Source of the DNA: Microbacterium sp. nov. GSS16
GTDB lineage: Bacteria > Actinomycetota > Actinomycetes > Actinomycetales > Microbacteriaceae
Assembly (NCBI RefSeq): GCF_028198145.1
Contig: NZ_CP116338.1
Span: 1,736,001 to 1,800,000 of the forward strand
Direction: 5' to 3'
DNA: 64,000 nucleotides
Part shown: one piece after another, positions 40,937-49,576 of the stretch
How positions within the stretch are numbered: position 1 is the first letter of the stretch
Layout of the letters: each line of letters starts with the position of its first letter
Position numbers and translations under genes: made by a program
Notes under the pieces: model-generated
Databases searched by the model: none
What the model was told of the DNA's origin: nothing
The model's input: the letters and a program-made list of their open reading frames with translations, nothing else

Positions 40937-42376
40937 ATGTCTCAGACTTCCTTCGCGAACAGGCAGAGCGTCGCCGTCCTCGGCGGCGGCCCCGGTGGGT
41001 ACGAGGCGGCACTCGCCGCCGCGCAGCTGGGGGCGGACGTGACGCTCGTCGAGCGGGTGGGCGTGGGCGGGTCGGCCGTGCTCACCGATGTGGTGCCGTC
41101 GAAGAGCCTGATCGCCACCGCCGACGCGGCGGTCGCCATCGCCGGGGCGACCGACCTCGGCGTGCAGTTCTACGCGCGCGGAGCGGATGACCGGCCGCTC
41201 AAGCCGGAGATCGCCATCAACCTGGCCGCGGTCAACAAGCGGCTGCTCGCGCTCGCCGGTCAGCAGTCCGAGGACATGCGAGCGACGCTGCTCGAGGCCG
41301 GCGTGCGCATCCTCTCCGGCCACGGCCGTCTCGAGGGCCCCAACGCGATCGTCGTCGCCACCGGCCCCGGCGGCACGGACTTCGACCGCATCGAGGCCGA
41401 TACGGTCGTCGTGTCGGTCGGCGCCTCGCCGCGCGAGCTCCCCTCGGCGAAGCCCGACGGCGAGCGCATCCTCACCTGGACCCAGCTGTACGACATGAAG
41501 TCGCTCCCCGAGCACCTGATCGTCGTGGGGTCGGGTGTGACCGGCGCGGAGTTCGCGTCGGCGTACATGAACCTCGGGGCGAAGGTCACGCTCATCTCCA
41601 GCCGCGACCAGGTGCTGCCCGGTGAAGACGAGGACGCGGCGAAGGTGCTCGAGAAGGTGTTCACGCGCGGCGGGATGCAGGTGCTGTCCAAGTCCCGCGC
41701 CGACAGCGTGACGCGCACCGACGACGGCGTGCTGGTGACCCTCTCCGACGGTCGCACCGTGGAGGGCAGCCACTGTCTGATGGCAGTCGGCTCGATCCCG
41801 AACACGGCCGGCATCGGCCTCGAGGAGGCGGGCGTCGAGCTCACCGAGTCCGGTCACGTGCGCGTCAACCGCGTGGCGCGCACGTCAGTGCCCAACGTCT
41901 ATGCGGTCGGCGACTGCACGAACTTCTTCCCGCTGGCATCGGTCGCGTCCATGCAGGGGCGCACGGCCGTGTTCCATGCGCTCGGCGACATCGTCATCCC
42001 GCTCGAGGTGCGCAAGATCACCGCGAACATCTTCACGGCGCCCGAGATCGCGACGGTCGGCTACTCCGAGCAGGACATCGCGAACGGCCAGGCCGACGGC
42101 ATCGCGCACAAGCTGCCGCTGGCGGCCAACCCGCGCGCGAAGATGCTGGGCATCAAGGACGGATTCGTGAAGATCATCGCGCTGCGCGGCTCGGGAACGG
42201 TGGTGGGGGGCGTGATCGTCGCGCCGCGGGCATCCGAGCTGATCTACCCGATCGCGATGGCGATCGAGCGGCGTCTCACCGTCGATCAGGTCGCGCGCGT
42301 GTTCGCCGCCTACCCGTCGCTGACGACCAGCATCACCGATGCGACCCGTGCGATGCACGCGGTCGGCGTCGTCTGA
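40937..42376 (+). CDS. NAD(P)H-quinone reductase-like flavoprotein (LpdA type, no redox cysteines)
   Basis: A 479-residue protein of the pyridine-nucleotide-disulfide oxidoreductase fold: FAD motif LGGGPGGYEAALAAAQLG, NAD(P) motif VVGSGVTGAEFA, and second FAD motif VYAVGDCT. The disulfide motif of lipoamide dehydrogenase (CxxxxC before PSK) is replaced by GVGGSAVLTDVVPSKSLIA, so it cannot do dithiol chemistry. The same loss is known in mycobacterial LpdA (Rv3303c), a quinone reductase. ATG 40937 or ATG 40928, nine bases earlier, may be used. Confidence 0.85.
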   Translation: MSQTSFANRQSVAVLGGGPGGYEAALAAAQLGADVTLVERVGVGGSAVLTDVVPSKSLIATADAAVAIAGATDLGVQFYARGADDRPLKPEIAINLAAVNKRLLALAGQQSEDMRATLLEAGVRILSGHGRLEGPNAIVVATGPGGTDFDRIEADTVVVSVGASPRELPSAKPDGERILTWTQLYDMKSLPEHLIVVGSGVTGAEFASAYMNLGAKVTLISSRDQVLPGEDEDAAKVLEKVFTRGGMQVLSKSRADSVTRTDDGVLVTLSDGRTVEGSHCLMAVGSIPNTAGIGLEEAGVELTESGHVRVNRVARTSVPNVYAVGDCTNFFPLASVASMQGRTAVFHALGDIVIPLEVRKITANIFTAPEIATVGYSEQDIANGQADGIAHKLPLAANPRAKMLGIKDGFVKIIALRGSGTVVGGVIVAPRASELIYPIAMAIERRLTVDQVARVFAAYPSLTTSITDATRAMHAVGVV

Positions 42377-42386
42377 CTCCACACGC

Positions 42387-42438
42387 CGCAGACGCGGAAG
42401 GCGCGCCCCGGGCTCGGGGCGCGCCTTCCGCGTCTGCG
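42387..42438. terminator. Long bidirectional terminator hairpin
   Basis: A perfect 24-bp inverted repeat (42387-42410 and 42415-42438) with a GGCT loop sits in the 75-bp gap between two convergent genes. It should stop transcripts from both sides. Confidence 0.85.
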
Positions 42439-42451
42439 TGGCCGATGCCGG

Positions 42452-44221
42452 TCAGCTGATGGTGAGCAGCTGATGACCGGCCGACACCGTGGTTCCGGGA
42501 GTGGCGTCGATGCTGCCGACCACGCCGTCCTTGTGCGCCTGCAGCGGCTGCTCCATCTTCATCGCCTCGAGCACGACCACCAGGTCGCCCTTGACGACCT
42601 GCTGGCCCTCTTCGACTGCCAGCTTGACGACGGTGGCCTGCATGGGCGACTTGACGGCGTCGCCCGACGCGCCGGCGTTCGCGGTGGCGGTGTGGCTGCG
42701 GCGCGACGGCGGGACCGCCGCAGGGCGCCCCGCCGTGCCGGCGACGGGTGCGACCACGCGGTCGGGCAGGCTCACCTCGAGGCGCTTGCCGGCGACCTCG
42801 ACGACGACCGTGTGCCGGCCGGGCGCCGGGGTCGGCTCATCGAGCTCGCCGTCCCACGCGGGGATGTCGTTGTCGAACTCGGTCTCGATCCAGCGCGTGT
42901 ACACGCCGAACTCGCCGTCGGCGGCGACGAATGCCGGGTCTCGCACGACCTTGCGGTGGAACGGGAGCACGGTCGGCATGCCGGCCACCTCGAACTCGTC
43001 GAGCGCCCTGCGCGAGCGCTCGAGCGCCTCGGCGCGGTCGCGACCGGTGACGATGATCTTCGCCAGCAGCGAGTCGAAGGCCCCCGAAACGGTGTCACCG
43101 GCGGTGACGCCGGAGTCGAGGCGGATGCCGGGGCCGCCGAAGGTCTTGAAGACGTTGATCGGCCCGGGCTGGGGGAGGAATCCGCGGCCGGGATCCTCGC
43201 CGTTGATGCGGAACTCGATCGAGTGGCCCTGCGGCGCGGGGTCGTCGTAGTCGATGGTGCCGCCCGCGGCGATGCGGAACTGCTCGCGCACGAGGTCGAT
43301 GCCGGTGACCTCCTCGGACACCGGATGCTCGACCTGAAGGCGCGTGTTGACCTCGAGGAACGACACGGTGCCGTCGGCGCCGATGAGGAACTCGCAGGTG
43401 CCGGCGCCGACGTAGCCGACCTCCTTGAGGATGGCCTTCGACGCCGAGTACAGCAGCTCGTTCTGCTCGTCGGTGAGGAACGGTGCGGGCGCCTCCTCGA
43501 CCAGCTTCTGGTGCCGGCGCTGCAGCGAGCAGTCGCGCGTGGAGATGACGACGACGTTGCCCTCGGCATCCGCCAGACACTGCGTCTCGACGTGACGGGG
43601 TTTGTCGAGGTACTTCTCGACGAAGCACTCGCCGCGCCCGAAGGCCGCGACGGCCTCGCGGGTGGCGGACTCGAACAGCTCGGCGACCTCGTCGAGCTCG
43701 CGTGCGACCTTGAGTCCGCGTCCACCGCCGCCGTACGCCGCCTTGATGGCGATCGGCAGTCCGTGCTCCTTCGCGAAGGCGATGACCTCGTCGGCGCCGT
43801 CGACCGGGCCCGGCGTGCCGGGCGCGAGCGGGGCGCCGACCTTCTCGGCGACGTGACGGGCGGTCACCTTGTCGCCGAGCGCCTCGATGGCCTCGGGGGA
43901 GGGGCCGATCCAGGTCATGCCCGCGCCGATGACGGCGCGTGCGAACTCGGCATTCTCTGCGAGGAATCCGTAACCCGGGTGCACGGCGTCGGCGCCGGCG
44001 CGGCGCGCCACGGACAGGATCTTGTCGATCTGCAGGTAGGTCGCGGCGCTGGTCTCCCCGTCGAGGCTGTAGGCCTCGTCGGCGAGACGCGCGTGCATGG
44101 CGTCGCGGTCCTGGTCGGCGTACACGGCGACGGAGGAGATTCCGGAGTCACGGGCGGCGCGGATGATGCGTACGGCGATCTCGCCGCGGTTCGCGATGAG
44201 CACCTTGGCGATATCAGGCAT
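42452..44221 (-). CDS. accA3: Acyl-CoA carboxylase alpha chain (biotin carboxylase + biotin carrier)
   Basis: A 589-residue fusion. The N-terminal ATP-grasp biotin carboxylase has [39 protein letters not shown] and [12 protein letters not shown] Pro-rich linker precedes the C-terminal carrier domain with the biotinylation motif EAMKM (about 556-560). It carboxylates biotin for the AccD-type partner, here probably the gene at 49573 with the epsilon chain, making malonyl- or propionyl-derived CoA esters. The start ATG 44221 is 7 nt after TAGGCT; longer frames would overlap maf. Confidence 0.93.
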   Translation of the reverse strand: MPDIAKVLIANRGEIAVRIIRAARDSGISSVAVYADQDRDAMHARLADEAYSLDGETSAATYLQIDKILSVARRAGADAVHPGYGFLAENAEFARAVIGAGMTWIGPSPEAIEALGDKVTARHVAEKVGAPLAPGTPGPVDGADEVIAFAKEHGLPIAIKAAYGGGGRGLKVARELDEVAELFESATREAVAAFGRGECFVEKYLDKPRHVETQCLADAEGNVVVISTRDCSLQRRHQKLVEEAPAPFLTDEQNELLYSASKAILKEVGYVGAGTCEFLIGADGTVSFLEVNTRLQVEHPVSEEVTGIDLVREQFRIAAGGTIDYDDPAPQGHSIEFRINGEDPGRGFLPQPGPINVFKTFGGPGIRLDSGVTAGDTVSGAFDSLLAKIIVTGRDRAEALERSRRALDEFEVAGMPTVLPFHRKVVRDPAFVAADGEFGVYTRWIETEFDNDIPAWDGELDEPTPAPGRHTVVVEVAGKRLEVSLPDRVVAPVAGTAGRPAAVPPSRRSHTATANAGASGDAVKSPMQATVVKLAVEEGQQVVKGDLVVVLEAMKMEQPLQAHKDGVVGSIDATPGTTVSAGHQLLTIS

Positions 44222-44228
44222 GGGCTTC

Positions 44229-44234
44229 AGCCTA
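44229..44234 (-). promoter_or_regulatory. -10 box TAGGCT of accA3
   Basis: It ends 7 nt before the ATG at 44221 on the minus strand. Confidence 0.45.
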
Positions 44235-44288
44235 GCGAGGTCGGCGCCGATCGTTTTGACGACTCTCCACAAGAAATACGGCGATCCG

Positions 44289-44936
44289 TTAGGACTGCGA
44301 CCACAAATCGGTCCAGACGACGCCGAGTTCCGCCGCGAGCCTGCGCAACGTCGACAGCGACATCCCCACCACTGTCGAGGGATCGCCCTCGACCCGGGTG
44401 ATGAACGGCCCGCCGAGACTGTCGACCGTGAACGCGCCGGCGACGTGCAGCGGCTCGCCGCTGTCGATGTACGCCTCGAGCTCGGCATCCGTCACATCCG
44501 CGGCGAACGTGACAGCGGCCTCGGCGACCGCCGTCGCCTCGACCGGCTCGAGGTCGGGTCCGACGCGGAAGACGGAGTGCCCGGAGTGCAGGATGCCGGT
44601 GGCGCCGCGCATCTGCTGCCAGCGCTCGCGCGCCGCCTCCGGCGTGTACGGCTTGCCGTGCACCTGCCCGCCGATGGCGAACATCGAGTCGCCGCCGATC
44701 ACGATCCCGTCGAAGCGCGGATGCTCGCTGTGGATGCGATGCGCGACATCAGCGGCCTTCGCGCGGGCGAGCAGGAGCACCAGCTCGTCCGGCGCGAGCG
44801 GGGCGCCGCGCTGCGCGGTCGCGGCGGCGGCTACGGCGTCCTCGTCGACCGCGGGCGCGACGATGAGCGGCTCGATGCCCGCCTGCCGCAGCAGCATCAG
44901 ACGGGCGGGGGAGGTGGATGCCAGGCACACGCGCAT
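44289..44936 (-). CDS. maf: Maf-like nucleotide pyrophosphatase
   Basis: A 215-residue Maf/HAM1-fold hydrolase that removes non-canonical or modified NTPs. It shows [17 protein letters not shown] at the N-terminus, [17 protein letters not shown] with the catalytic Asp, and [13 protein letters not shown]. Maf subfamily and substrate (dTTP/UTP versus m7GTP) are not certain. The start ATG 44936 is 6 nt after TAGCGT on the minus strand. It lies 67 bp upstream of accA3. Confidence 0.88.
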   Translation of the reverse strand: MRVCLASTSPARLMLLRQAGIEPLIVAPAVDEDAVAAAATAQRGAPLAPDELVLLLARAKAADVAHRIHSEHPRFDGIVIGGDSMFAIGGQVHGKPYTPEAARERWQQMRGATGILHSGHSVFRVGPDLEPVEATAVAEAAVTFAADVTDAELEAYIDSGEPLHVAGAFTVDSLGGPFITRVEGDPSTVVGMSLSTLRRLAAELGVVWTDLWSQS

Positions 44937-44942
44937 GCCTCC

Positions 44943-44948
44943 ACGCTA
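44943..44948 (-). promoter_or_regulatory. -10 box TAGCGT of maf
   Basis: It ends 6 nt before ATG 44936; the spacer GGAGGC equals that of the PNP gene. Confidence 0.45.
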
Positions 44949-44986
44949 ACCCGTGGACTCTCAGCGCGGTGTGGGATCCTGAAGGG

Positions 44987-46186
44987 ATGACCTCTTCTGC
45001 CCGCACGCTCGACCTCGACATCACCGGCATCGCGCACGGCGGCACCTTCATCGCCCGCCACGAGGGGCGTGTCGTGTTCGTGCCCGACGCGATCCCCGGG
45101 GAGCGCGTGCGCGCCGAGGTGACGGAGGCAGGCGACGGCAAGCGGTTCTGGCGCGCCGAGACCCGAGAGGTGCTCGACGCGTCGCCGCATCGACGCGAGC
45201 ATGTCTGGACCGAGGCCGACATCTCCCGCGCGCCGGCGGACCGGGTGGGCGGCGCCGACCTCGGGCACATCGACCTGGGCCATCAGCGCGTGCTGAAGCG
45301 GCGGGTGCTGCAGGAGGCCCTCGACAAGTTCGCGGGCGGCGGGATCGACGCGCCCGCCGTGGAGCCCGTCGATCAGGGCGACGGCACGGGATGGCGCACC
45401 CGGGTCTCGCTGCACGTCGACGCAGACGGCCGGGTCGGTCCGTACGCGGCGCGCAGTCACCGGGTGATCGATGTCGCCACCCTGCCCCTGGCGCGACCCG
45501 CCGTCGAAGCGGCGGCCTTCGGCCTGCGCTCCCAGAAGCCGGGCCGGGTCGATCTGGTGGAGGCCGGCGACGGACGCGTGCGCGTGCTGCCGCGACCGGA
45601 GGGCGCACGTCGCGGACGGTCCGAGGTGGTGTTCGAGCAGGTGGGCGGCCGTCGCTTCCAGCTGGATGCCGGCGGGTTCTGGCAGGTGCACCCGCGCGCC
45701 GCCGAGACGCTGCACGACGCGGTCGGTCAGGCGCTGGCCGGGCTGGTCGACCCGGATGCCACGCACTTCGACCTCTACGGAGGCGTCGGGCTGTTCGCCG
45801 CGACCCTCGCCGGGCAGGGCGCGAGCGACATCGTCACGGTCGAGTCCGACAGCCGCGCGACCGAGCATGCGGCCGCGAACCTCGCCGACGTCGACGTGCA
45901 CGCGGTCACCGCCCGCGTCGACCGCTTCCTGACCGGCATCCCGGACGGCACCCGGGCGGGGGCCGTCGTGCTCGACCCGCCGCGCGCGGGAGCGGGGCGT
46001 GGTGTCGTCGAGGTGATCAGCGCACTCCACCCCGAGGCCGTGGTGTACGTCGCCTGCGACCCTGTCGCGCTCGCCCGCGATCTCGGCACGTTCCGAGAGC
46101 TGGGGTGGGACACGTCGTCGCTGCGCGCCTTCGACCTGTTCCCGCATTCGCACCACTTCGAGGCGGTCGCGCTGCTCACCCGGTGA
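44987..46186 (+). CDS. TRAM-domain RNA (uracil-5-)methyltransferase
   Basis: A 399-residue TrmA/RumA-type enzyme. An N-terminal TRAM/OB domain (about 5-60) precedes a SAM-dependent methyltransferase domain with DLYGGVGLFA (SAM), LDPPRAG, and VYVACDPVALARDL, where the Cys (about 358) is the nucleophile. No Fe-S Cys cluster is evident. The target could be m5U in tRNA or rRNA. It is divergent from maf across 50 bp. Confidence 0.88.
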   Translation: MTSSARTLDLDITGIAHGGTFIARHEGRVVFVPDAIPGERVRAEVTEAGDGKRFWRAETREVLDASPHRREHVWTEADISRAPADRVGGADLGHIDLGHQRVLKRRVLQEALDKFAGGGIDAPAVEPVDQGDGTGWRTRVSLHVDADGRVGPYAARSHRVIDVATLPLARPAVEAAAFGLRSQKPGRVDLVEAGDGRVRVLPRPEGARRGRSEVVFEQVGGRRFQLDAGGFWQVHPRAAETLHDAVGQALAGLVDPDATHFDLYGGVGLFAATLAGQGASDIVTVESDSRATEHAAANLADVDVHAVTARVDRFLTGIPDGTRAGAVVLDPPRAGAGRGVVEVISALHPEAVVYVACDPVALARDLGTFRELGWDTSSLRAFDLFPHSHHFEAVALLTR

Positions 46187-46224
46187 CCGGCCGGCTCGGG
46201 CACGGCGCGCCCCCGGGCACTCGC

Positions 46225-46230
46225 TAGGCT
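46225..46230 (+). promoter_or_regulatory. -10 box TAGGCT of the LuxR-type regulator gene
   Basis: It ends 6 nt before ATG 46237. Confidence 0.45.
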
Positions 46231-46236
46231 GGCGGC

Positions 46237-46893
46237 ATGAGCACCGTCGCCCTCATCGACGACCACGAGTCCGTTCGCCTCGGCCTGGAGGCGGCGTGCC
46301 TGCGCGAGGGCGACCAGCGCGTCGTGTTCTCCGGCGGGACGGTCAAGGACTACCTGACATGGCGGTCGACGTCCGCCGAGCCGCCCGTCGACGTGGTCGT
46401 GCTGGACCTCACCCTCGGCGACGGCACGACCGTGACCGAGAACGTCGCGACCCTGGTCGCCGACGGGGCCAGCGTGGTCATCCACAGCGTCGCCGATCGG
46501 CCCGCCTCGGTCCGCGAGGCGCTCGCGGCAGGAGCCGCAGGAGTGGTCAGCAAGTCGTCGGCGCTCGGCGACGTGCTCGACGCCATCCGCACGGTCGCGC
46601 GCGGCGAGGCGCTGAACAACGTCGAATGGGCCAGCGCCGTCGATGGCGACCGTGAGTTCGCCGACGCGCAGCTGTCGACCCGCGAGCGCGAGGTGCTGCG
46701 GCTGTACGCCGCCGGGCTGCCGCTGAAGGCCGTCGCCGAGCGCCTCGGGGTGGCGTACTCGACGGCGAAGGAGAACATCACTCGCATCCGGGTGAAGTAC
46801 GTCGAGGTCGGCCGCCCCGCTCCGACGAAGGTCGATCTGCTGCGCCGCGCCATGGAGGACGGGATCGTCGAATCGGACGGTGCACCCGAGTGA
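46237..46893 (+). CDS. NarL/LuxR-family response regulator
   Basis: A 218-residue regulator. The receiver shows IDDHESVR (acidic pocket) and VVVLDLTLGDG with phospho-acceptor Asp about 57; the C-terminal LuxR helix-turn-helix reads LSTREREVLRLYAAGLPLK then VAERLGVAYSTAKENI. It heads a three-gene unit: its stop overlaps the GTG of the kinase gene (GTGA). The target genes are unknown. Confidence 0.92.
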   Translation: MSTVALIDDHESVRLGLEAACLREGDQRVVFSGGTVKDYLTWRSTSAEPPVDVVVLDLTLGDGTTVTENVATLVADGASVVIHSVADRPASVREALAAGAAGVVSKSSALGDVLDAIRTVARGEALNNVEWASAVDGDREFADAQLSTREREVLRLYAAGLPLKAVAERLGVAYSTAKENITRIRVKYVEVGRPAPTKVDLLRRAMEDGIVESDGAPE

Positions 46894-48137
46894 CGACTGA
46901 GAAGATCGGCGACAGTGACGCGATCAGCGAAGCGTGGACGAGCCTGCCCTCTCCCGGGGAAGTCGGCGTGGGCCTGGAGCGCTTCACCGGGCGCAGGATG
47001 GAGCGCATCCTCGCGATCGTCGGTGGAATCGGGTCGACCGCTCTCGGCGCGCAGGCGCTCCTGGGCGCCCTGAGCCGCATCGATCTGCTGGACGGACCCC
47101 ATCTGGCTGTCATGGTCATGGTGTTCGGTCCGCTGCTGTGGATGATCGTCGCCTGTTTCTCGGGTCGGTGGATCAGCCAGGCATCCGGCTCGTTCGCAGT
47201 TCTGTACCCGGTCGCTCTGGCGATCTGGCCGGTCGTCGTGGATCCCGAGCTGATCGAAGCCGACAGCCAGCCCTGGATCTTCTTCCTCGTCAACATCGGC
47301 GTAGTGGCGGCGCTGCTGGCCTTCTCGCCCCGCCTGCAGTTCGTGTGGGCGATCGGTCTGCCGTTCGTGTACGGATACGTCCGTCTCGTGCAGGGCGGCT
47401 TCGAGCAGAGCTACTGGATCACGACAGCGTTCGACGTGTCGTTCACGCTCATCCTGGGGTCGGTGATCGTCTCGCTGGGGTGGATGTTCCGGCAGGTCGC
47501 CGCCGGGGTGGACGATGCGCGGGCTCGAGCGGTCGAGACCTATGCGGAGGCCGCGGCCTCGTCAGCCGCCGAGGAGGAGCGGATGGCCATGTCGGCTCTC
47601 ATGCACGACAGCGTGCTCGCCGCGCTGATCAGTGCGGAGCGCGCAGAGAGCCCGCGGGAACGAGCGCTCGCCGTCGCCATGGCCCGGGAAGCGCTCACTC
47701 GACTCGCCAACACCGAGGCCGCCATCGCGCAGGAGGGCAGCGACGCACCGGTCGCCCGGTCGCGGATCGTCGCCGAACTGCGCCGGGCTCTGTCGGAGCA
47801 GGGCGCGGACGCGGTGGTCGAGGAACGCGGTATCCCGGTGACGGCCCCCGGCCGAGTCGCCCGCGCCATGGTTCTCGCCGCCCGACAGGCGATCAACAAT
47901 GCCGTACTGCACGCGAAAGGGCGGGGCCTGCACGTGATCGTGGAGTCACCGCACGAAGGGCGGCTGACCATCACCGTCTCCGACACCGGTCCGGGATTCG
48001 ATCCTGCCGCGATCGGTGAGGATCGTCTCGGCATCCGCGCGTCGATCGTCGCGCGCATGGCGGCTGTCGCGGGCACCTCCGACATCATCACGGACAGCAC
48101 GGGCACGACCGTCGAGCTGGGTTGGCAGGAGTCATGA
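46890..48137 (+). CDS. Membrane sensor histidine kinase (NarL partner)
   Basis: A 415-residue protein with about five to six membrane helices (40-200) and no large extracellular domain, then a HisKA_3-like dimerisation helix with the probable phospho-acceptor His about 239 in MSALMHDSVLAALIS and a HATPase domain (N-box ARQAINNAVLHA, DTGPGFD). It starts at GTG 46890 in the overlap with the regulator and overlaps the third gene by ATGA. The all-helix sensor suggests that it senses a membrane-associated signal. Confidence 0.85.
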   Translation: MTTEKIGDSDAISEAWTSLPSPGEVGVGLERFTGRRMERILAIVGGIGSTALGAQALLGALSRIDLLDGPHLAVMVMVFGPLLWMIVACFSGRWISQASGSFAVLYPVALAIWPVVVDPELIEADSQPWIFFLVNIGVVAALLAFSPRLQFVWAIGLPFVYGYVRLVQGGFEQSYWITTAFDVSFTLILGSVIVSLGWMFRQVAAGVDDARARAVETYAEAAASSAAEEERMAMSALMHDSVLAALISAERAESPRERALAVAMAREALTRLANTEAAIAQEGSDAPVARSRIVAELRRALSEQGADAVVEERGIPVTAPGRVARAMVLAARQAINNAVLHAKGRGLHVIVESPHEGRLTITVSDTGPGFDPAAIGEDRLGIRASIVARMAAVAGTSDIITDSTGTTVELGWQES

Positions 48138-49132
48138 CTCGCACAGTCCGGAGTATGACGACGGCTCTCGCGCTCGGGTTCGCGATCTATTTCGCAGCCC
48201 GCGGCATCTGGTGGCTCGTTCAGCCCGAGAATCCGTGGCTGATGATCGGTGGGATCCTGCTCTTCGTCTCGGCGATGCTCGTCGCAGTGCTCTCGGGCGC
48301 TTCCCAGACAGTGCGCATGCCCCTGTGGGCGGCGCTGTTCACCGTGGGCGCTGCTGCCGCCGTGCCGACGCTGGTCAGCCTGTCGCTGGAGCCGTCGATG
48401 CGCGGTGCTCCGTTCGCCACCTGGTACATCGGCGCGACCGGCCTGCTCGGTGTGGTGTGCGTGGTGCGGCGGCGCTCCGTCTACGGATGGACGGCCCTCG
48501 CGATACTGGTGCTCTCCGCCGGTCTGTACATGGGGTTCGAGAAGGCGCTGTCGCTGGGGCTGGTGGGGTCGATCACCTGGGTGGTCATCGCGCAGATGCT
48601 CGTGCTGTTCTGGGGTAGGGCGGTTCGCGACACCGAGCGGCTCACAGATGTTCAGCGGGGAGTGTCCGCATGGCACGCATCGCAGCTGGTCCGTCAGCGC
48701 GAACGGAGAGTGCGCACTCAGCGGGCCCTCGTCATCGCCGGCCCGGTGCTGTCGCGTACCGTGGCCGCTCGGGGCGAGATCACCGAACAGGAGAGGCTGG
48801 AAGCCCGTCTCGCCGAGGGCACCCTTCGGGACGAGCTTCGCGGTGCGATCCTGATAAACGACGCCGTCAGGACGATGATCAAGGATGCGCGACGGCGCGG
48901 CTCCATCGTCACCGTCTTCGATGAGGGCGGCCTGGACGGGATCGACGACGAACGGGTCGGCGAGATCCGAGACGAACTGGCCTCCGTGCTCGCCAACGCT
49001 CACTCCGACCGGGTCATCATCCGGGCAGGCAGGGACGACACGATCGCGGTGACCGTGGTGGGGCGCAGCGCGAACGGCGAGAGCGAAGAAGCCGTCGACC
49101 TCTGGCATGAGATCCGCCGCGTGGCGGAATGA
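48134..49132 (+). CDS. Membrane protein with degenerate kinase-like domain
   Basis: A 332-residue protein with five to six membrane helices (about 5-165) and a cytosolic half resembling the kinase encoded just upstream: a helical region (LVRQRERRVRTQRALVIAG) and an ATPase-like fold. The phospho-acceptor His is absent, the N-box is RDELASVLANAHS and the DxGxG loop is replaced by GRSANGESEE. I infer a pseudo-kinase that modulates the cognate kinase. The ATGA overlap with the kinase gene supports joint function. A family name is not known to me. Confidence 0.65.
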   Translation: MTRTVRSMTTALALGFAIYFAARGIWWLVQPENPWLMIGGILLFVSAMLVAVLSGASQTVRMPLWAALFTVGAAAAVPTLVSLSLEPSMRGAPFATWYIGATGLLGVVCVVRRRSVYGWTALAILVLSAGLYMGFEKALSLGLVGSITWVVIAQMLVLFWGRAVRDTERLTDVQRGVSAWHASQLVRQRERRVRTQRALVIAGPVLSRTVAARGEITEQERLEARLAEGTLRDELRGAILINDAVRTMIKDARRRGSIVTVFDEGGLDGIDDERVGEIRDELASVLANAHSDRVIIRAGRDDTIAVTVVGRSANGESEEAVDLWHEIRRVAE

Positions 49133-49136
49133 GAGA

Positions 49137-49169
49137 GGCGAGGGGCGGCATGTGTGCCGGCCCCTCGCC
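49137..49169. terminator. Terminator hairpin after the LuxR/kinase operon
   Basis: GGCGAGGGGCGGCA and TGCC-G-GCCCCTCGCC pair around a TGTG loop with one bulged G. It begins 4 bp past the stop codon at 49132. Confidence 0.75.
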
Positions 49170-49357
49170 AGGTGCGGAACAGCTACCCGAAAACTGTCCG
49201 CTGGTGGGCGGTGCTGCGCCTGTCTACCCTGGGGACAGAGCAGCCGCCTAACGCGAAGCGTCCCTATCAGTGTCTCGAGACGCAAGCGGCCTGTCTGTAG
49301 GTATTTCGGGGGACAAACTATACGGAATTCCGAGGTGCCGGTCAGACCGATCGCGTC
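49170..49357. other. Gene-free stretch with TGTC/GACA inverted repeats
   Basis: No gene is seen between the terminator at 49137-49169 and the accE stop codon. Two related elements lie here: CCTGTCTACCCTGGGGACA (about 49217-49235) and a longer CCTGTCTGTA...GGGGGACA (about 49288-49313). Each has TGTC and GACA ends. The second half is AT-richer than the surroundings. Confidence 0.4.
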
Positions 49358-49576
49358 TCAGCCGGAGAAGCGCCCCCACGGGATGTCGCGCCGCAGCGGA
49401 CGGCGGATCCCGCGCTGCGTGCGCTGCCACACCGAGACGCTCGGCACATCGGCGACAGCCTCAGCGGACTCGTGGGTGTACGCCTCGGCGACGACCGCGA
49501 TGAGCGCCGCCAGCTCCTCCTCGGTCGGGTCGCCGCGCACGATCTCCATGCGGGGGGTGTCGTCCGGCTCGGTCAC
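49358..49576 (-). CDS. accE: Acyl-CoA carboxylase epsilon subunit
   Basis: A 72-residue actinobacterial epsilon chain that stabilises the alpha/beta carboxylase complex. The protein shows the typical [19 protein letters not shown] segment near residues 11-29 and a C-terminal WGRFSG. It begins with GTG 49576-49574 overlapping the accD stop (GTGA), as is common for accD-accE pairs. Confidence 0.88.
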   Translation of the reverse strand: MTEPDDTPRMEIVRGDPTEEELAALIAVVAEAYTHESAEAVADVPSVSVWQRTQRGIRRPLRRDIPWGRFSG

